DNA of 64,000 bases from Periplaneta americana (taxonomy: Eukaryota; Arthropoda; Insecta; Blattodea; Blattidae), in contig NC_091125.1 in NCBI RefSeq assembly GCF_040183065.1, positions 129,835,121-129,899,120 of the forward strand, written 5' to 3'. The notes under the pieces were generated by a model. That model did not search any database and was not told the origin of the DNA. It worked only from the letters and a program-made list of their open reading frames with translations. Below, piece by piece: positions 44,034-55,509 of the stretch. A program made the position numbers and the translations under genes. Within the stretch, counting starts at the first letter, position 1, and each line of letters starts with the position of its first letter.

Positions 44034-44950
44034 CTAAATGTCAGAAGGAAGTGAAATAGGGAGAGGAGTACGACACCTACTCTGTTCAACATCTACTTGG
44101 AGGATTTAGTGAAGAACTGTTCTCAGAAAATAGGCATGATAGTAGGCGGAAGAAGAATAAAGTGTGTAAGATCTGCTGATGATATGGCGTTATTAGCAGA
44201 AAAGGAGATGATACTAAGGGATCTGCTATTGGAGCTAAATGACAGCTGTAAGCAGTATGGAATGAAGATAAATGCTAACAAGATGAAGACCATGGTCATA
44301 GAAAGAAAAGTAAAGAAGATAAACTTGCGAATTCTAAATGAGGCAGTAGAGCAAGTGGACAGCTTCAAATACTTGGCGTGTACTATAAGCAGTAATATGA
44401 CCTGCTGCTAAGAAGTCAAAAGGAGAATAACAATGGCAAAGGAAGCTTTTAATAGAAAAAGGAGCATCTTAATAGAAAAAGGACAACTAAGGACGAGACT
44501 TGTGAAATGCTTTGTGTGGAGCTTATAGAATTGTATGGGGCAGAAACATGGATATTACGACGAATTTAAAAGAAGCATTTGAAATGTGGATATCAAGAAG
44601 GATAGAATGTGTGAAATGGACAGATAGAGTAAAAAACGAAGCTGTGTTGGAAAGAGTGCATGAAGAAAGATTGATGCTGAAACTGATCAGAAAGAGAAAA
44701 AGGAATTGGATGGGTCACTGGTTGAGAAGAAACTGCATTCTGAAGGATACACTGGAAGGAATGGTGAACGGGAGAAAAGTTCGGGGTAGAAGAAGATATC
44801 AGATGATAGACGACATTAAGATATATGGATCTTATGCGGAGACAAAGAGGAAGGCAGAAAATAGAAAGACTGGAGAATGCTGGGTTTGCAGTGAAAGCCT
44901 TCCCCTTGGGCAGAACACTATGAATGAATGCTTCGCTATCCTAGCTAGCC
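44034..44950 (+). pseudogene. 5'-truncated LINE: reverse transcriptase palm to 3' end
   Basis: The first part (to 44411) reads PTLFNIYLEDLVKNCSQKIG, then VRSADDMALLAE, the catalytic A/D-D palm motif (usually 'FADDMALLAE'; the residue before A-D-D is S instead of F). Then come KINANKMKTMVI and DSFKYLACTIS, as in non-LTR reverse transcriptases. A stop follows at 44409. Later frames give YGAETW and, from 44512, FEMWISRRIECVKWTDR and GHWLRRNCILKDTLEGMV, the C-terminal domain also seen at 13427. The fingers and endonuclease are missing. The 3' end has GAACACTATGAATGAATG. It is a dead copy with at least one stop and one frameshift. Confidence 0.8.
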
Positions 44951-44954
44951 TCCT

Positions 44955-46600
44955 CCACCAGACTTCTCGTCTGTTTTCATTCTCTCTATCATCTTACTAA
45001 CTTCCTATTATACTTCTGCAGTTTATTATTTATTTTACTTACTACATCCTTAACCGTCTCTGAACCAGAAATATCCACTTCAGTCATTTCTGTTATAAAC
45101 TCATCTTTTTTTTTCCTTCTCTTCAGTTCTTCCCATTTCAGCCCTTGCACTCACAGAAACATTTTCACTTTCCCTCTTGGCACTGATCTTCCTTCCCCCT
45201 AAGCTAATTAATTCACTTCCCGAATCACTTAAGTTTTTACTTGTGACACTTGACTTCATTACACTTGTACTGCATTAACTATTGTAAGTTCAAGACTATG
45301 TACAATTCAAGTGGTGAAGTTTTTAGAGATTTGGAATTCTTATTTGACCCATCTGCATTCTGTGCAAGAAGAATTACTTGGTGAATTGGACTCATCTAGC
45401 GAACTTTGGATCTCTTTCTGACATCTTTACTATGATTCAACACTACTGAGTTGCAGGATGGTGGGTAGTTTTATTTCCGAAAGACCGAACATTGGAAATG
45501 AACTGCTAACACAATTCAGATGGGGGTGAAGGGGGGGAAGCGAAATGAAGGTAATTTCAGATTCTTATATCACTCCATCTGCAAGATGTGCAGAGGTAAA
45601 CAGTCTGTTTGTAAATAAAGTGGTAAGGTAAAAATAAATAATTTTGAAACCATAAAAATGTAACATGCTTCCTAATCTACCTTATAACAATATACAAGCC
45701 AACTTTGCGAAACTTAAGAAATTGTGTTCTTCATACTGAAGGTAAGTGATAAATGTATTATCTAATGAAATATATGAACTCCCAGGTTCTATGCAAGTGT
45801 AGATAAGAATGAAAAAAATAATCTTTAACTATTTAAATTTTTGAATCCTATATTTCCAGATAAATTTTTATCTGCTCTCTTGAAAAAAAAAAATAACTCA
45901 AACTAAATTCTATTTAACATAGAAGTTTTATTCTTTTCTTCCAGCCAATCCTGTTTGTGCATTAATAAACACCTAGATTTGATATACTATAATATTAAGT
46001 ATAGAGTAAAATTACACAGTTTTGTGCTTGGAACATTTTTTATGATTTATTAAAAAAAATGTTTTGTTTCTAGATAAATTATTTTATTTTTATTATTAAT
46101 ATTACGAAATTGTAATTTAAAGTGCCCGAAGATAGATATTTATATATAGCCTAGAGAGAAAAAAAAAAGATGGGGAAGTGGCACTAGTAACAGGTATTGT
46201 GGGATTTAGCGAAATTTCATAAGTTTTAGCTCTGATCACAATATAACGATCAGGGGTAAAAGGGGAAAACTCCAGATATAGTGGAAAAGCCGCTGTATTG
46301 GTGACACTGACGAACAGCGCGTTGGTAAACTGGACGCTCGAAATTTTCCTCCCACTCTAACAAAATTTCTGTGCCATGGAGAATATCATCAGTGAAAATT
46401 GCCACTCGTAGCGTGCACAGTATTTCTTTTACGGTAGAAGACGCATGTACATGCTTAAATTAATGCCGAATCACCAAATGTAGAAATGAAATTATAACGC
46501 CGTAACTATCAAAATGTAAAAGGGCTTTTAAAATATAGTCATTGATGAATAATTAGGTCTATTTATACATATTATAGTCTTTAATTGTTTTACAGTAAGC
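44955..46600. other. Unassigned AT-rich DNA
   Basis: No coding motif or repeat partner was recognised between the LINE and the hairpin at 46.7 kb. Several poly-A and poly-T runs occur. Confidence 0.4.
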
Positions 46601-46710
46601 ACTCTCTATGAGTCTAGAAAACCGTCTTGAAATTTCGCGAATTCTACTTTCAAATTTTTCCAAGTTTGTCCATCCTTACTTCCATCGCATGGAATATTCC
46701 TTTGTTGCGG

Positions 46711-46746
46711 CCAAAGAGTTTGTAATATGTATTACAAACTCTTTGG
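46711..46746. repeat. Perfect 17-bp hairpin
   Basis: CCAAAGAGTTTGTAATA (46711-46727) and its exact reverse complement (46730-46746) are separated by only TG. Partial pairing continues into the TTGCGG flanks. Confidence 0.85.
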
Positions 46747-47333
46747 TTGCGGCAAACTTCCCTTCGTTTGGGAACACTGGTCCCTGTCGCTGCTGCTCAG
46801 TGTTGCCAATTCGCGGTTCTTCCACTAGTTTAAAGGGTAACTTTGTGCCACTATCTCTCGAAGGAGCACGTCAGACACGTGCAAGGCTTGTGACACTGTT
46901 CATTTGTATAGTGATATTTGATGTTGCTGTATCATGGGTTCAGCAAAAACATTGAACGCCCAAAGACGTTTTATAGTGAACGCCTTGCTGACTGACAGCG
47001 CTTCGGCTTCGCTGTATCAGCGGTCGCCATTTTTTGTAGCAACATTTTATTCGCTTCGCTACACTTCCGCTGCTCGCTCAGCGAAAGAACAAGGGTGTGG
47101 TTGTTTTGTTTGTAAACACGTTGGACGTTTTGAAATCGGGTAGTTCAACCCATAGACAAATTGAACCCCTCATCAAAAAGTAATAGGCCTAATAAATGGA
47201 TTAGTGCTGTCCCGGCGGAATGCAACCATGAATCATAGGACTGGAGTAGGTTGTATAGTTTCTACAACCTATAACCTCAGTGGATCAGTAGGCAGTTTTA
47301 TAGCCTAGTTCGTTTGTGGTGTGGATTTTATGA

Positions 47334-47843
47334 TTGAATTCATTTTATTTCTTCAATTGCGTGACAATGGTCAGCAAATATTTATTGAGGGAACGTATAT
47401 ATATTTACAATACGTTCATAAAGAATAATAAGTCGTGTGGCATAACAAGACAAAAGTTTAAACATAAATTCCCTGACAGGCCGGTTCCGTGTAGAAATAC
47501 AATATTAAATTTAGTTGATAAAGTTAGCAAAACAGGTTCTTTGGATGATCGAAAAATCATACTAAAGGATCGTGTGCTTGCTGACGAAAAACTTGATAAA
47601 ATGGGAGTTACCTTGGAGCGTAGTACTCAAAGGTCCCTGAGATGTGTGGTACAGGAGACAGTTATTTCTGAAGCATCTGCAAGTAGTGCTAAAAAGCAAA
47701 GTGTATGTAACAAATCCTCATACACTGAAGGAACTAGGGCTGGTCTGCATCTCAATCCAATGGGAGCAATAAAAATGGGCAAACTCCTATGCAAAGTCAT
47801 TGACAACTGCTTTGAAAATGATCTTCAGAATTCGGGAAGCTAA
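47334..47843 (+). pseudogene. DUF4817-type helix-turn-helix transposon protein
   Basis: A 169-codon open frame contains ERIYIYNTFIKNNKSCGITR, then FPDRPVPCRNTILNLVDKV, TGSLDDRK and LADEKLDKMGVTLERSTQR. These are the conserved positions of DUF4817 ('R---V--Y----S---CQR-FR--FP-R--PSR-TI--LV-KF-ETGSV'). The domain binds DNA at the N-terminus of arthropod mariner-like transposases. The catalytic region does not follow; the tail (SASSAKKQSVCNKSS) is unplaced. The likely start is the internal methionine at codon 12 (MVSKYLL). The N-terminal two-thirds is intact, but without a nuclease it is most likely a relic. Confidence 0.55.
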
Positions 47844-48084
47844 TCACTGAAATGAAGGGTGCTGCCAATTCTTCTAGTAAACCAGGAAGAAATACTCTAG
47901 TGAATATTCTCAAGTAAATGAAAGTAATGCTGTTAAGGCTTTCAATCCAGAGTATACCTTTGGGATGATGGGTTACTTAGCTTATAATGAAAATTCTTAA
48001 TAATACCTCATTGTTATTGCACCAAATCCACCAAGCAGCATTGCTAGCAGGCCTGCCCACCATGTAACATTCTGTGTGCTATTC

Positions 48085-48102
48085 TTCTCTCTCTCTCTCT
48101 CT
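48085..48102. repeat. (CT)n microsatellite
   Basis: A short pure CT run followed by TTCCAG. It lies at the end of the pogo-type DDE fragment. Confidence 0.85.
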
Positions 48103-48990
48103 TTCCAGATATGAAACATGGGGTAGAAAAGTGCCTGTTGCATTACAAGAAGCAATAACTGTAGTTTGTTCTCGCTTTTTTGTAGTACTTATAAGTCAAA
48201 CATGTCTTTTGCCCTTTAAAGAAATAACTTTTGGAGGTCTACTTGAAAACGTTTTAACACCAGATTCGTCCATATTGTATACATTAAGAGGACGTTGAAC
48301 AAATCCATGTTTTCATAGACATAAATTAATCGAAAAACTGGGAAAATTTCAGTATACGGATATTTCAGTGACAAATATCTTAAAATACTAAAAGAGCAGA
48401 TTTGTTTGTGTTTGTCGAATGTGCATCATCATGCTTACGAAAAGGCACTTTTCAGTGCCAATAATTTATTTTGTGTGCACAAGGTTGGAATTTTGGAGTA
48501 GGAGGAAAAGGAAGATATCCATGTTCTGAAATATCGACTGAACCATCTCTCAGTTAAACCCTGCATGTCGAGCTATGCTTATTGGTTCAGATGTTCTCAT
48601 TGACAACTCAGTGTGCCTTTTCATAAACCCCTCAAGCCAGGCTCTTCCTGTTTTCTCATTTCGAAAGGGATTAGAAATATTGTTCTTGGACGTCAATAAA
48701 TAGGTCAACTCTTGAAGGGATATTCTTATTAAACCGTAAAATTTCCTCTTCATCCCTTTTGCATGTTTCATAATTTTGACTTCTATGTCCGGAGAAAATA
48801 CTTGCTTGAATAGTCCAAGAACTTTCTTAGTAGACACAGACTTTAGATGTCTATGTAAAGTTTTCAGTGGAATAATGTAGTGCCTGGAAGCCTCTGCTAT
48901 ATTTGTTCTCTTGGCGTCATCCATAGCTTGCTGCATGGCATATTCTGTACAACTTCTCGAGACAATTTTCTTCTTATAATTATGAATCAT
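48100..48990 (-). pseudogene. Pogo/Tigger-type transposase with psq helix-turn-helix
   Basis: The N-terminal frame (48990-48550, 146 codons, intact) starts MIHNYKKKIVSRSCTEYAMQ and contains SRHYIIPLKTLHRHLKS, a psq-type helix-turn-helix, then FYGLIRISLQELTYLL, NPFRNEKTGRAWLEGFMKRH and PISIARHAGFN, the CENP-B-like second DNA-binding part. After about 250 bp of broken sequence, 48298-48100 gives a DDE-1 piece (TIWTNLVLK in place of 'NMDESGV-', then KAKD and ENKLQLLLLV-type residues). Pogo-type transposases cut and paste their own element in the nucleus. The catalytic part is degraded, so only the DNA-binding region could be expressed. A domesticated gene is possible but not supported beyond the intact frame. 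Confidence 0.65.
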
Positions 48991-48999
48991 CTAAAATCA

Positions 49000-49935
49000 A
49001 TAATAAGAAAAAGTGACAGAGGAACCACAGTTTCCAATGTAACGTTGAATAACTGAACAATAATTTAAATATTTCGGCCACCCCTGAAAAATTAAAAGAT
49101 CTAATAATTGCAACTAATTTGTACCTTAAAATTACTAAAAACTTAGGTTATTGCTACTAATATGGTATTTTATTATCTCTAAGCATGTAGGGGGCATGAT
49201 GGACAGATTTGCATGCTGCCTCATAATCTTTCCATGCTGCTGTCATAACCTAAAAGCTACAGAATGCCATCAAGAAGTACAAATTTTCTATTGCCCAATA
49301 TCATATCATTAAGACTTTTATAACATTTGAAATTTAATATGTATTTATATGTTTGGAAAATATGTATGAACAGTGAATTCAAATCTGCTTTAGGCCTAAT
49401 TATACAGGATGTCAACATTTATCTTGACCACTCAAAATAACTTTGTACGCAAGCATCAAATGAAAAATTATTTCATACATAAAGTGAACCGAAAGGCGGA
49501 ATAAAACTGATGAAAAGGCAACCTTATAGTCCTATTTATTAATGAGATACAAGTACTAACATTGTTTTCTTTTTTAAATGACACTATGTATTTATTATTC
49601 ATTATTTCAATTAAGCTCGCCAAGACTTGTTCAGAAATGTATCACAGTGGGTCATTCTAATAAATATAATGTTATTTGATGCTTTGATTGCATGATTCCT
49701 GTGCATAATTAATGCAAAGGAAGTGGTTTGATTTTAAGTTGATGTAAACAATACATTGCAGATATCCAGAGTCACATAATCCATTCCACGTAGCTTTGGT
49801 TTACAGTAAACAAATATAGCACAGACCACTCACTCAATCAGCAAACTTACATTCTCCATAGATGAGCAGCATTTTCACGTTTTCATCGTTGGAGTACATT
49901 TTAATTAAGAAAACCTTCAACTTTCGTTTTATTTG
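49000..49935. other. Unassigned DNA
   Basis: TATACAGGATGTCAACATTT (about 49403) resembles the outer end of insect DNA transposons, but no inverted partner was found. Confidence 0.35.
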
Positions 49936-49952
49936 GCTGAACACTGATGACT

Positions 49953-50293
49953 GAAAAGATAAAGGATTCTTCGGTCTGAGAGGCTGTGGCTTACTGGAGG
50001 TGTTGCATCCAGACGTTTCGTTTACAGGTATGGTAGATATCTTCACTGGCGAGGCACACACAGGCAAAGTGATCTCCTTGGTGTACCAGAGGCAATTGAT
50101 ACTGTGATTGGTTATGTGTCAGAATTCTGAATACAGTGAGGAGATCACTTTGCTTGTGTGTGCCTCGCCACTGAAGATGTTTACCATAGCTGTAGATGAA
50201 ACGTCTGGATGCAACTCCACTAGTAGACCATGGTCTCTCAGCCCGATGAATCCTTTATCTATTGACACTGGCTGTGAAAGCCTACGTTCTAAG
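49953..50293. mobile_element. PLE foldback with 10-bp target duplication
   Basis: Short arms (about 49953-50075 and 50140-50258) are inverted copies carrying GATCACTTTGC, the hammerhead-like core and the CTCTCAG tail. ACTGATGACT flanks the unit (49943-49952, 50294-50303). A right-only extension of about 35 bp follows the arm. It belongs to the same family as 186-295. Confidence 0.7.
50168..50208 (+). ncRNA. Hammerhead-like motif, right arm
   Basis: CTGAAGA (50171-50177), weak stem II, GAAAC (50198-50202), GTC and stem I CCA/TGG. The left-arm copy reads GTGAAGA, so its first core base is changed. Confidence 0.4.
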
Positions 50294-50670
50294 ACTGATG
50301 ACTTAAGATTTGTATTCTGAATTTCAGATGAGAAAAATACTGAGATAAAGAAAAGGTGGAGTTTTATCACCTCCCATACCATTGTACCAAATAATACATG
50401 CTCTCATATTGGCTAGTGTTGATGTATGTGCTAGAAGTTAGTTCACAATTCCTTTTTGAGATTTTGATCATTTATTGTAATTTAGACAGAAGTGAGATAA
50501 GATAAAATCGTGATACGTTTAGAATGCAGCTATTAGTTATCACAAATCCATTCTCACAAAAGTAATATTAACTGTCTAAAGTAGACAGGCTTTCCTTTAG
50601 GCCATACTGTTGCATTTCATGTAAATAAAACCTGCTTCACGACCTTATATAACCTATACCATTTTACATA

Positions 50671-52009
50671 CAGTAGCGTGCAAATTAATCCGAACAACGT
50701 AATTACTTATGCAAAAACACTTAAACGGGATAAAAAAAGGATCTAAGAAATACCTCACTAATCTATGTGGCCTCCCTTGTTCCTAATAACAGTTCTGAGA
50801 CGATTTGGCATGGATTCCACTAATTTCCCACAAATATTCTTAATTTCTTCATCGCGAAACCATACATCAATAGGGGCAGAAATCATCTTCTCCTTTGTAG
50901 AACAATCCATTTTTTGCATTCTTCTTTTGCAAATTGACCACAAGTTCTCAATGGGGTTGATGTCGGGTGAGTTGCCTGGCCAGGGGAGTACCTGAATATT
51001 CTTCTTGTTGAATTCTGTAGTTTTTCGAGATGTATGGCATGGGCCAGGTCTTGTTGGAACACACCTCTGCCATCCGGAAATGATTTTTGCAGCTGGGGTA
51101 CGATTCTGGTTTCCAATAAGTGAATATATTTGTCAGAATTCATCATTCCCTTGATAGGTATTAATGCTCCAGGCCCTTCATGTGTAAAACAACCCCAAAA
51201 CATTACTTTAAGTGGGTATTTGGGTGCTTGTTGGAGATGAGCTGCTGTTACTTTTTCAGATCCTTTCCATACGTAAGAAACACGGTGGCCATGGACCTCG
51301 AAATGAGACTCATCGGAAAAAAGTACATTCTTCCAGTCATTCACTGTCCAGTGTTGATGTAATTTTGCCCACATTAAGCGTTTTTTGCACATAACAGGGG
51401 TTAGCAGTTGCTTCTTAATTGGCTTACGAGCCCTTCGTCCAGCTTCCAAAAGCCTACGTCACACTGTTGTGACGTGAATATTCGCCCCAGTGGTAGCCAT
51501 TAACTCGCGGGTTAAGTCGACAGCAGTTAGTCTAGGATTTAATTTACTTTTCCTGACAATTAAACGATCATCTGCAGGTGAAGTCTTCCTTTTCCGGCCA
51601 CAGTTTCCTTTTTTCTGGGGTGTGATGAATCCAGTCTCCCTGTATCGTTTTATGATCGAATTAACAGTAGCCAAACCAATGTGACATTCTGCAGCAATTT
51701 GCCTCTGTGTCATAGAAGAATGCTCTGCTAATGTTATAATTTTAGACCATTTTCGTGGAGTTGTATCCATTTGTGAAGACGACAGAATGTACACAGGATT
51801 GCAGTATTAAGTCTTCAACACAACTGAAATGCTTATAAGTACAAAACGACAGGCAAAATGTCACATATTATAAAAAAATAATGACAGACCTTCAACAATG
51901 GAATTACACGTACTACAGATGTCAATTAAAGCGGTATGAGCAGCTGTGAGGCCAACAATGACAGAAAATGTAAAAATATGTCGTGTTTGGATTAATTTGC
52001 ACACTACTG
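50671..52009 (-). mobile_element. Tc1-type transposon, near full length
   Basis: Ends CAGTAGCGTGCAAATTAATC (50671) and, reversed, CAGTAGTGTGCAAATTAATC (52009) are inverted and flanked by TA (50669-50670, 52010-52011). At 1339 bp it is slightly short of the 1.6 kb typical of Tc1. It carries one transposase gene with two breaks. Confidence 0.85.
50758..51794 (-). pseudogene. Tc1-type transposase with one stop and one frameshift
   Basis: The N-terminal frame (51794-51459) has STMTQRQIAAECHIGLATVN and RETGFITPQKKGNCGRKRK, a paired-like helix-turn-helix and a GRKRK AT-hook. An in-frame TGA at about 51459 precedes LLEAGRRARKPIKKQLL. The catalytic part has VLFSDESHFEVHG (first Asp) and VFQQDLAHA (second Asp); then the frame shifts near 51035 to SPDINPIENLWSICKRR, with the Glu of the DDE triad. 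The protein ends at about 50758. The enzyme would excise and reinsert the element at TA sites. Two lesions in an otherwise clear gene suggest relatively recent loss. Confidence 0.85.
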
Positions 52010-52459
52010 TACAATGCCGAGACTTGTCTCGTTCTTTTGTAACCCTACAAAATTCTCTCTCTTGTACATGCCTAAGCACATAAACATTATTAATATTATA
52101 CTGAACATAAAAATTTGCCACTGTAGAGATCGAGTCTGTGCTGTAGCATGGAATACTGTACAAGCAGTAGCATTAAGAGGACTGCATAATACAATTTTCA
52201 TACAGTTATCAAATGTTTAACTCCACATCGTTCTTGTTTGGAAAAATCGGACTAATTGTCAACAATGTAATTATAAAAATGCATCACTTTATAGAATTTA
52301 ATGCCTGTCTTCATAGTTACTAATTTCCATATTATCAAACTGTATCGAATGCACACGAAGAGTTCGCATGCCGCAATTAGATGACAATCGTGTTACCTAT
52401 CTCAGCGGCGTAATAAATTTCGCATCACATGTTTGTTTGCCTCAATATTTTCCTTACCT

Positions 52460-52925
52460 GGAATTCAGTATAGTGTGGTTATGTCTACTCAATAATAATA
52501 TGCTTCAGTATTCCTTTCTAGGTTCGTCACCTAAAACAATAGAAGTGTTTAAAGAGCAAAAGGAAATTCTGAATGTCATGAAGCATGTACCAGTCTGGTC
52601 GAATAGGCTTCCAAACCTATTCAAAGGATTAAACATTTTGCCATTTCACTGTAATATATTCTAGAAACTGATCAAATTATACATAAAACATGGACAAATT
52701 TTAAAAAGTCACTTTCATAATCATAGTACTAGAACATCTACACACCAGCATCTAAATCATTATAAAATAGTAAAAGCCTTAATAGCATTTCATATATGGG
52801 TGTGATCCTGTACAATAAATTGCCGCAGCAGCTAAAAGAAGTAAGAAACAGCATTTATGAAGCATGTAAAATGAATTTTAGACAACAGTCTCTTTTACAA
52901 TGTACATGAATTTCTATTAACATCG
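52460..52925 (+). pseudogene. Jockey-like LINE polymerase C-terminus
   Basis: The frame has LGSSPKTIEVFKEQKEILNV and LPNLFKGLNILPFHC. After stops it gives HNHSTRTSTHQH and, near the end, ETAFMKHVK and SLFYNVHEFL. This matches the tail of arthropod Jockey-group proteins ('FWG-S-----IF--QK-ALRI...LF--L-IL--PCLYI...H-YNTR-----...CFYSVDEFL'). The reverse transcriptase palm is absent and stops are frequent. Confidence 0.6.
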
Positions 52926-53034
52926 AGATGAGTTAATTGAATTTTTGTTAACAATAGAATAGTTTTAAGAGCAAACTAAGTTTTTATATCACACACAATT
53001 AAGTACACCGTGTCTGTAAAGTAAGTCCCACTTT

Positions 53035-53295
53035 AACAATTGAAGAGTCCACTGCAAGAATGATGGATGTCATTTGGAATAAATTTTGCAGGAGAAGTGA
53101 TTGAAAGTTTGAAATGCTTAGCGCTCAAAGCTTAACTGTGATTTTCCGATCATTATTGGACAATGACTATCAGTGTTAATGCCATATAACTCTCTATGTA
53201 CATTCTATATGTCTTAAGCTATGCATTGACAGTCTTCGTTCATTTTCGACAAGAAAATTACATCCATCATTCTTGCAGTGGACTCTTCAATTGTT
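53035..53295. mobile_element. Foldback with perfect 36-bp arms
   Basis: AACAATTGAAGAGTCCACTG and the next 16 bases (53035-53070) recur as an exact reverse complement (53260-53295). The spacer is AT-rich and non-coding. The conserved arms around unconserved DNA suggest MITE ends. No target duplication was found. Confidence 0.6.
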
Positions 53296-53322
53296 TTATT
53301 CAAATACTGTCTTATCTTAGGC

Positions 53323-53644
53323 CAGGCATTCTCAAACTATGTGTTGCCAGTCTTTGTGTGGGGCATCATGGCTATAAGGAGAAACTAATATTTATGATTT
53401 ATAGTGAAACACAACATACAAATTTTCAGTACCAGTATGTGTACATATTTATTTTACTGTAATTTTGTATTTTTACATTTACAGGAATAGATTTTAGTAA
53501 TGTAAATTACTATTTTCTTTTAAAAATACCACCAAATCGAATTTGGATTTTTTAAAATTTTCTTTAATTTTAGGTACATGAGCGTTGCATGGAAAATATG
53601 ACATGTGAATGGCTGCGTGGTCTCAAAAAGTTTGAGAACTCCTA
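53323..53644. mobile_element. hAT-type MITE (Charlie-like ends)
   Basis: CAGGCATTCTCAAACT (53323) and, reversed, TAGGAGTTCTCAAACT (to 53644) form the ends. The 8-bp TCTTAGGC flanks them (53315-53322, 53645-53652). Confidence 0.75.
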
Positions 53645-53821
53645 TCTTAGGCAATGTTCGGTGTCTCATAATTCACAAGATACCCAGGTTTTGTTTAATT
53701 AGAATGACTTGATGTAAGTGCCATGTGTGATGCAACAAATGTTGATGTGATAATCCAACTCTTGCCAGACTCTGGATAACACGTGAGATGTCACCATGGC
53801 TGCCAGCTTCTTCAATTCTCT

Positions 53822-53985
53822 TTTTTTTTTAATATATTTTATTTAACGATGGTCGCAACTGCCAAGGTTATATCAGCATTGCCGGTGTGCCGGAATTTTG
53901 TCCCACAGGAGTTCTTTTACATGCCAGTAAATCGAATTTAAGCACACTTAAATGCCATTGACTGGGCCAGGATCGAACCTTTGTG
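53822..53985 (-). repeat. SINE family 2, partial copy
   Basis: It matches 8503-8735 from the T-rich tail through GGCCAGGATCGAACC (reversed B-box) and stops there, so the tRNA-like head is missing. A short stretch is also lost near 53930 relative to the other copies. Confidence 0.75.
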
Positions 53986-53989
53986 TAAC

Positions 53990-54965
53990 CACTACCAAGA
54001 AAAAATTTGGATTGCTAAGGCCATTTCATGGTATCATCAGAGTTTAGTATATACAGTTGCGAAGCTCAATACTTAATAAATATGCAAACATAGATAGTTG
54101 CTGACCACCAGGATCGCTACTATCGCCTCAGCACAGACCCTTTACCGAGCAGACGATAATGTATGTTCGGGTTTTCTATTTCAGTGTATGGAGCTCGGTG
54201 AAATATTATATTATAACTTTATTGCGTATCATTGCTAAGTTTTATTTAGTGTAATGTGTCCATAAGTTCCGTTTACTTCTTATTGCATAATTTGTTGCAG
54301 AAATAATTACAAAACTGTGTTATTTTAATGTGAAGAGAATTTTACATGTTAACATAATCTTTTCGCATCAACATTTTAAATTTAGAATGGAAGCTATTGA
54401 GGTTTAATAAAAAAGAATTTATGCTGTGATTTTAATTTGGCACATCTACCTTCCTTAATTGTAGATAGAAAATTTACCATACCACTCCTATGAAATTAGT
54501 GTATGTACGATTGTGTTACTTTGTCTCTTAGGAAGTAGATAAATACAATAATCCAGTACGTACTCAATTGTAGTATTAAAATACAGACAAATTGAATGTG
54601 CAGTGTATCATACATGACATTATGCTTAATTATAATGTATAAATGCGAATATTGAAGTAATGGTACAGTAAACATAACCTATAATTTCAACATATCTAAA
54701 AATCCGTGCGGTGCAACTGAAAGTTATTGAATCGTGCATAAATGAATGTACAAGAATTTCGCAATATTTAATTCAAATAAAGGGAGGTATTACACATACG
54801 AACAACGTAATTTTCACACCAAAAATTATATTTCACCTTAACTCGCAAGTGAAGTATGTCTGAAGTGTCTCATAATCATTGTTTTAAATTTTATTATTAC
54901 AATTACACTACATTTTAGAGAAATATAACTAATTTATATGATTTAAAAGCCACCCTTCTTGATTG
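53990..54965. other. AT-rich DNA without recognised features
   Basis: No frame, repeat or inverted end was recognised. Confidence 0.4.
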
Positions 54966-54969
54966 GGTT

Positions 54970-55500
54970 AAGCGAGTCACATGGTTTGCCTTACAGCCTG
55001 GATTAGATCACGATGGCAGTGACACAGTCTATTGTTCCTAGTACTCACAGCGCTCCAAGCGGCTAGCAACTATCGCGAGAAATGCAAAAAATCATCCCAA
55101 GTTTCGCAACTTTATATACTAAACTGTGGTATCATTGTTGATGTTTTCCACTTGTCCTATCCAATGTTTTGGAAGCACACACTTGAGATAGTCACAAGCT
55201 TCACAGTGATAGTGGGATGCAGGGTACTTTGCTGGTAAGGTGATCATTAGAATCTTCATTAATTTGTGGAATTAACAGCATGTCGAGATAGGATACTCTA
55301 GTGACTGACCTCCATGGCCATATGGTTTGCAATGTGACATGGCACAAAAGACATTCAGCTTTGATGAATCACGTTGATGTTCAATGATAGTGTGTGTGGA
55401 TTCTCAGTACCCAAAATTCGACAATTGTGACTGTTCATTTTTTCTCTAGTATGTTGCCGCATTGCTGATTAACCTGTCTTCCTCCCCAAACTCCTAAAAA
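54970..55500 (-). pseudogene. Possible Tc1/mariner-type transposase remnant
   Basis: Minus-strand codons include CDYLKCVLPKHWIG (about 55195-55150), recalling 'YL---FP-RWIGR' before the last catalytic block of insect IS630-type transposases, and TIWPWRSVT further on. Many stops are present and no ends are visible. The call is weak. Confidence 0.3.
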
Positions 55501-55509
55501 CTTCAGGCG

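Noticed and set aside
49403..49450. TACAGGATGTCAACATTT as a transposon end
   Set aside because: Common style of insect element end, but without an inverted partner within several kilobases.
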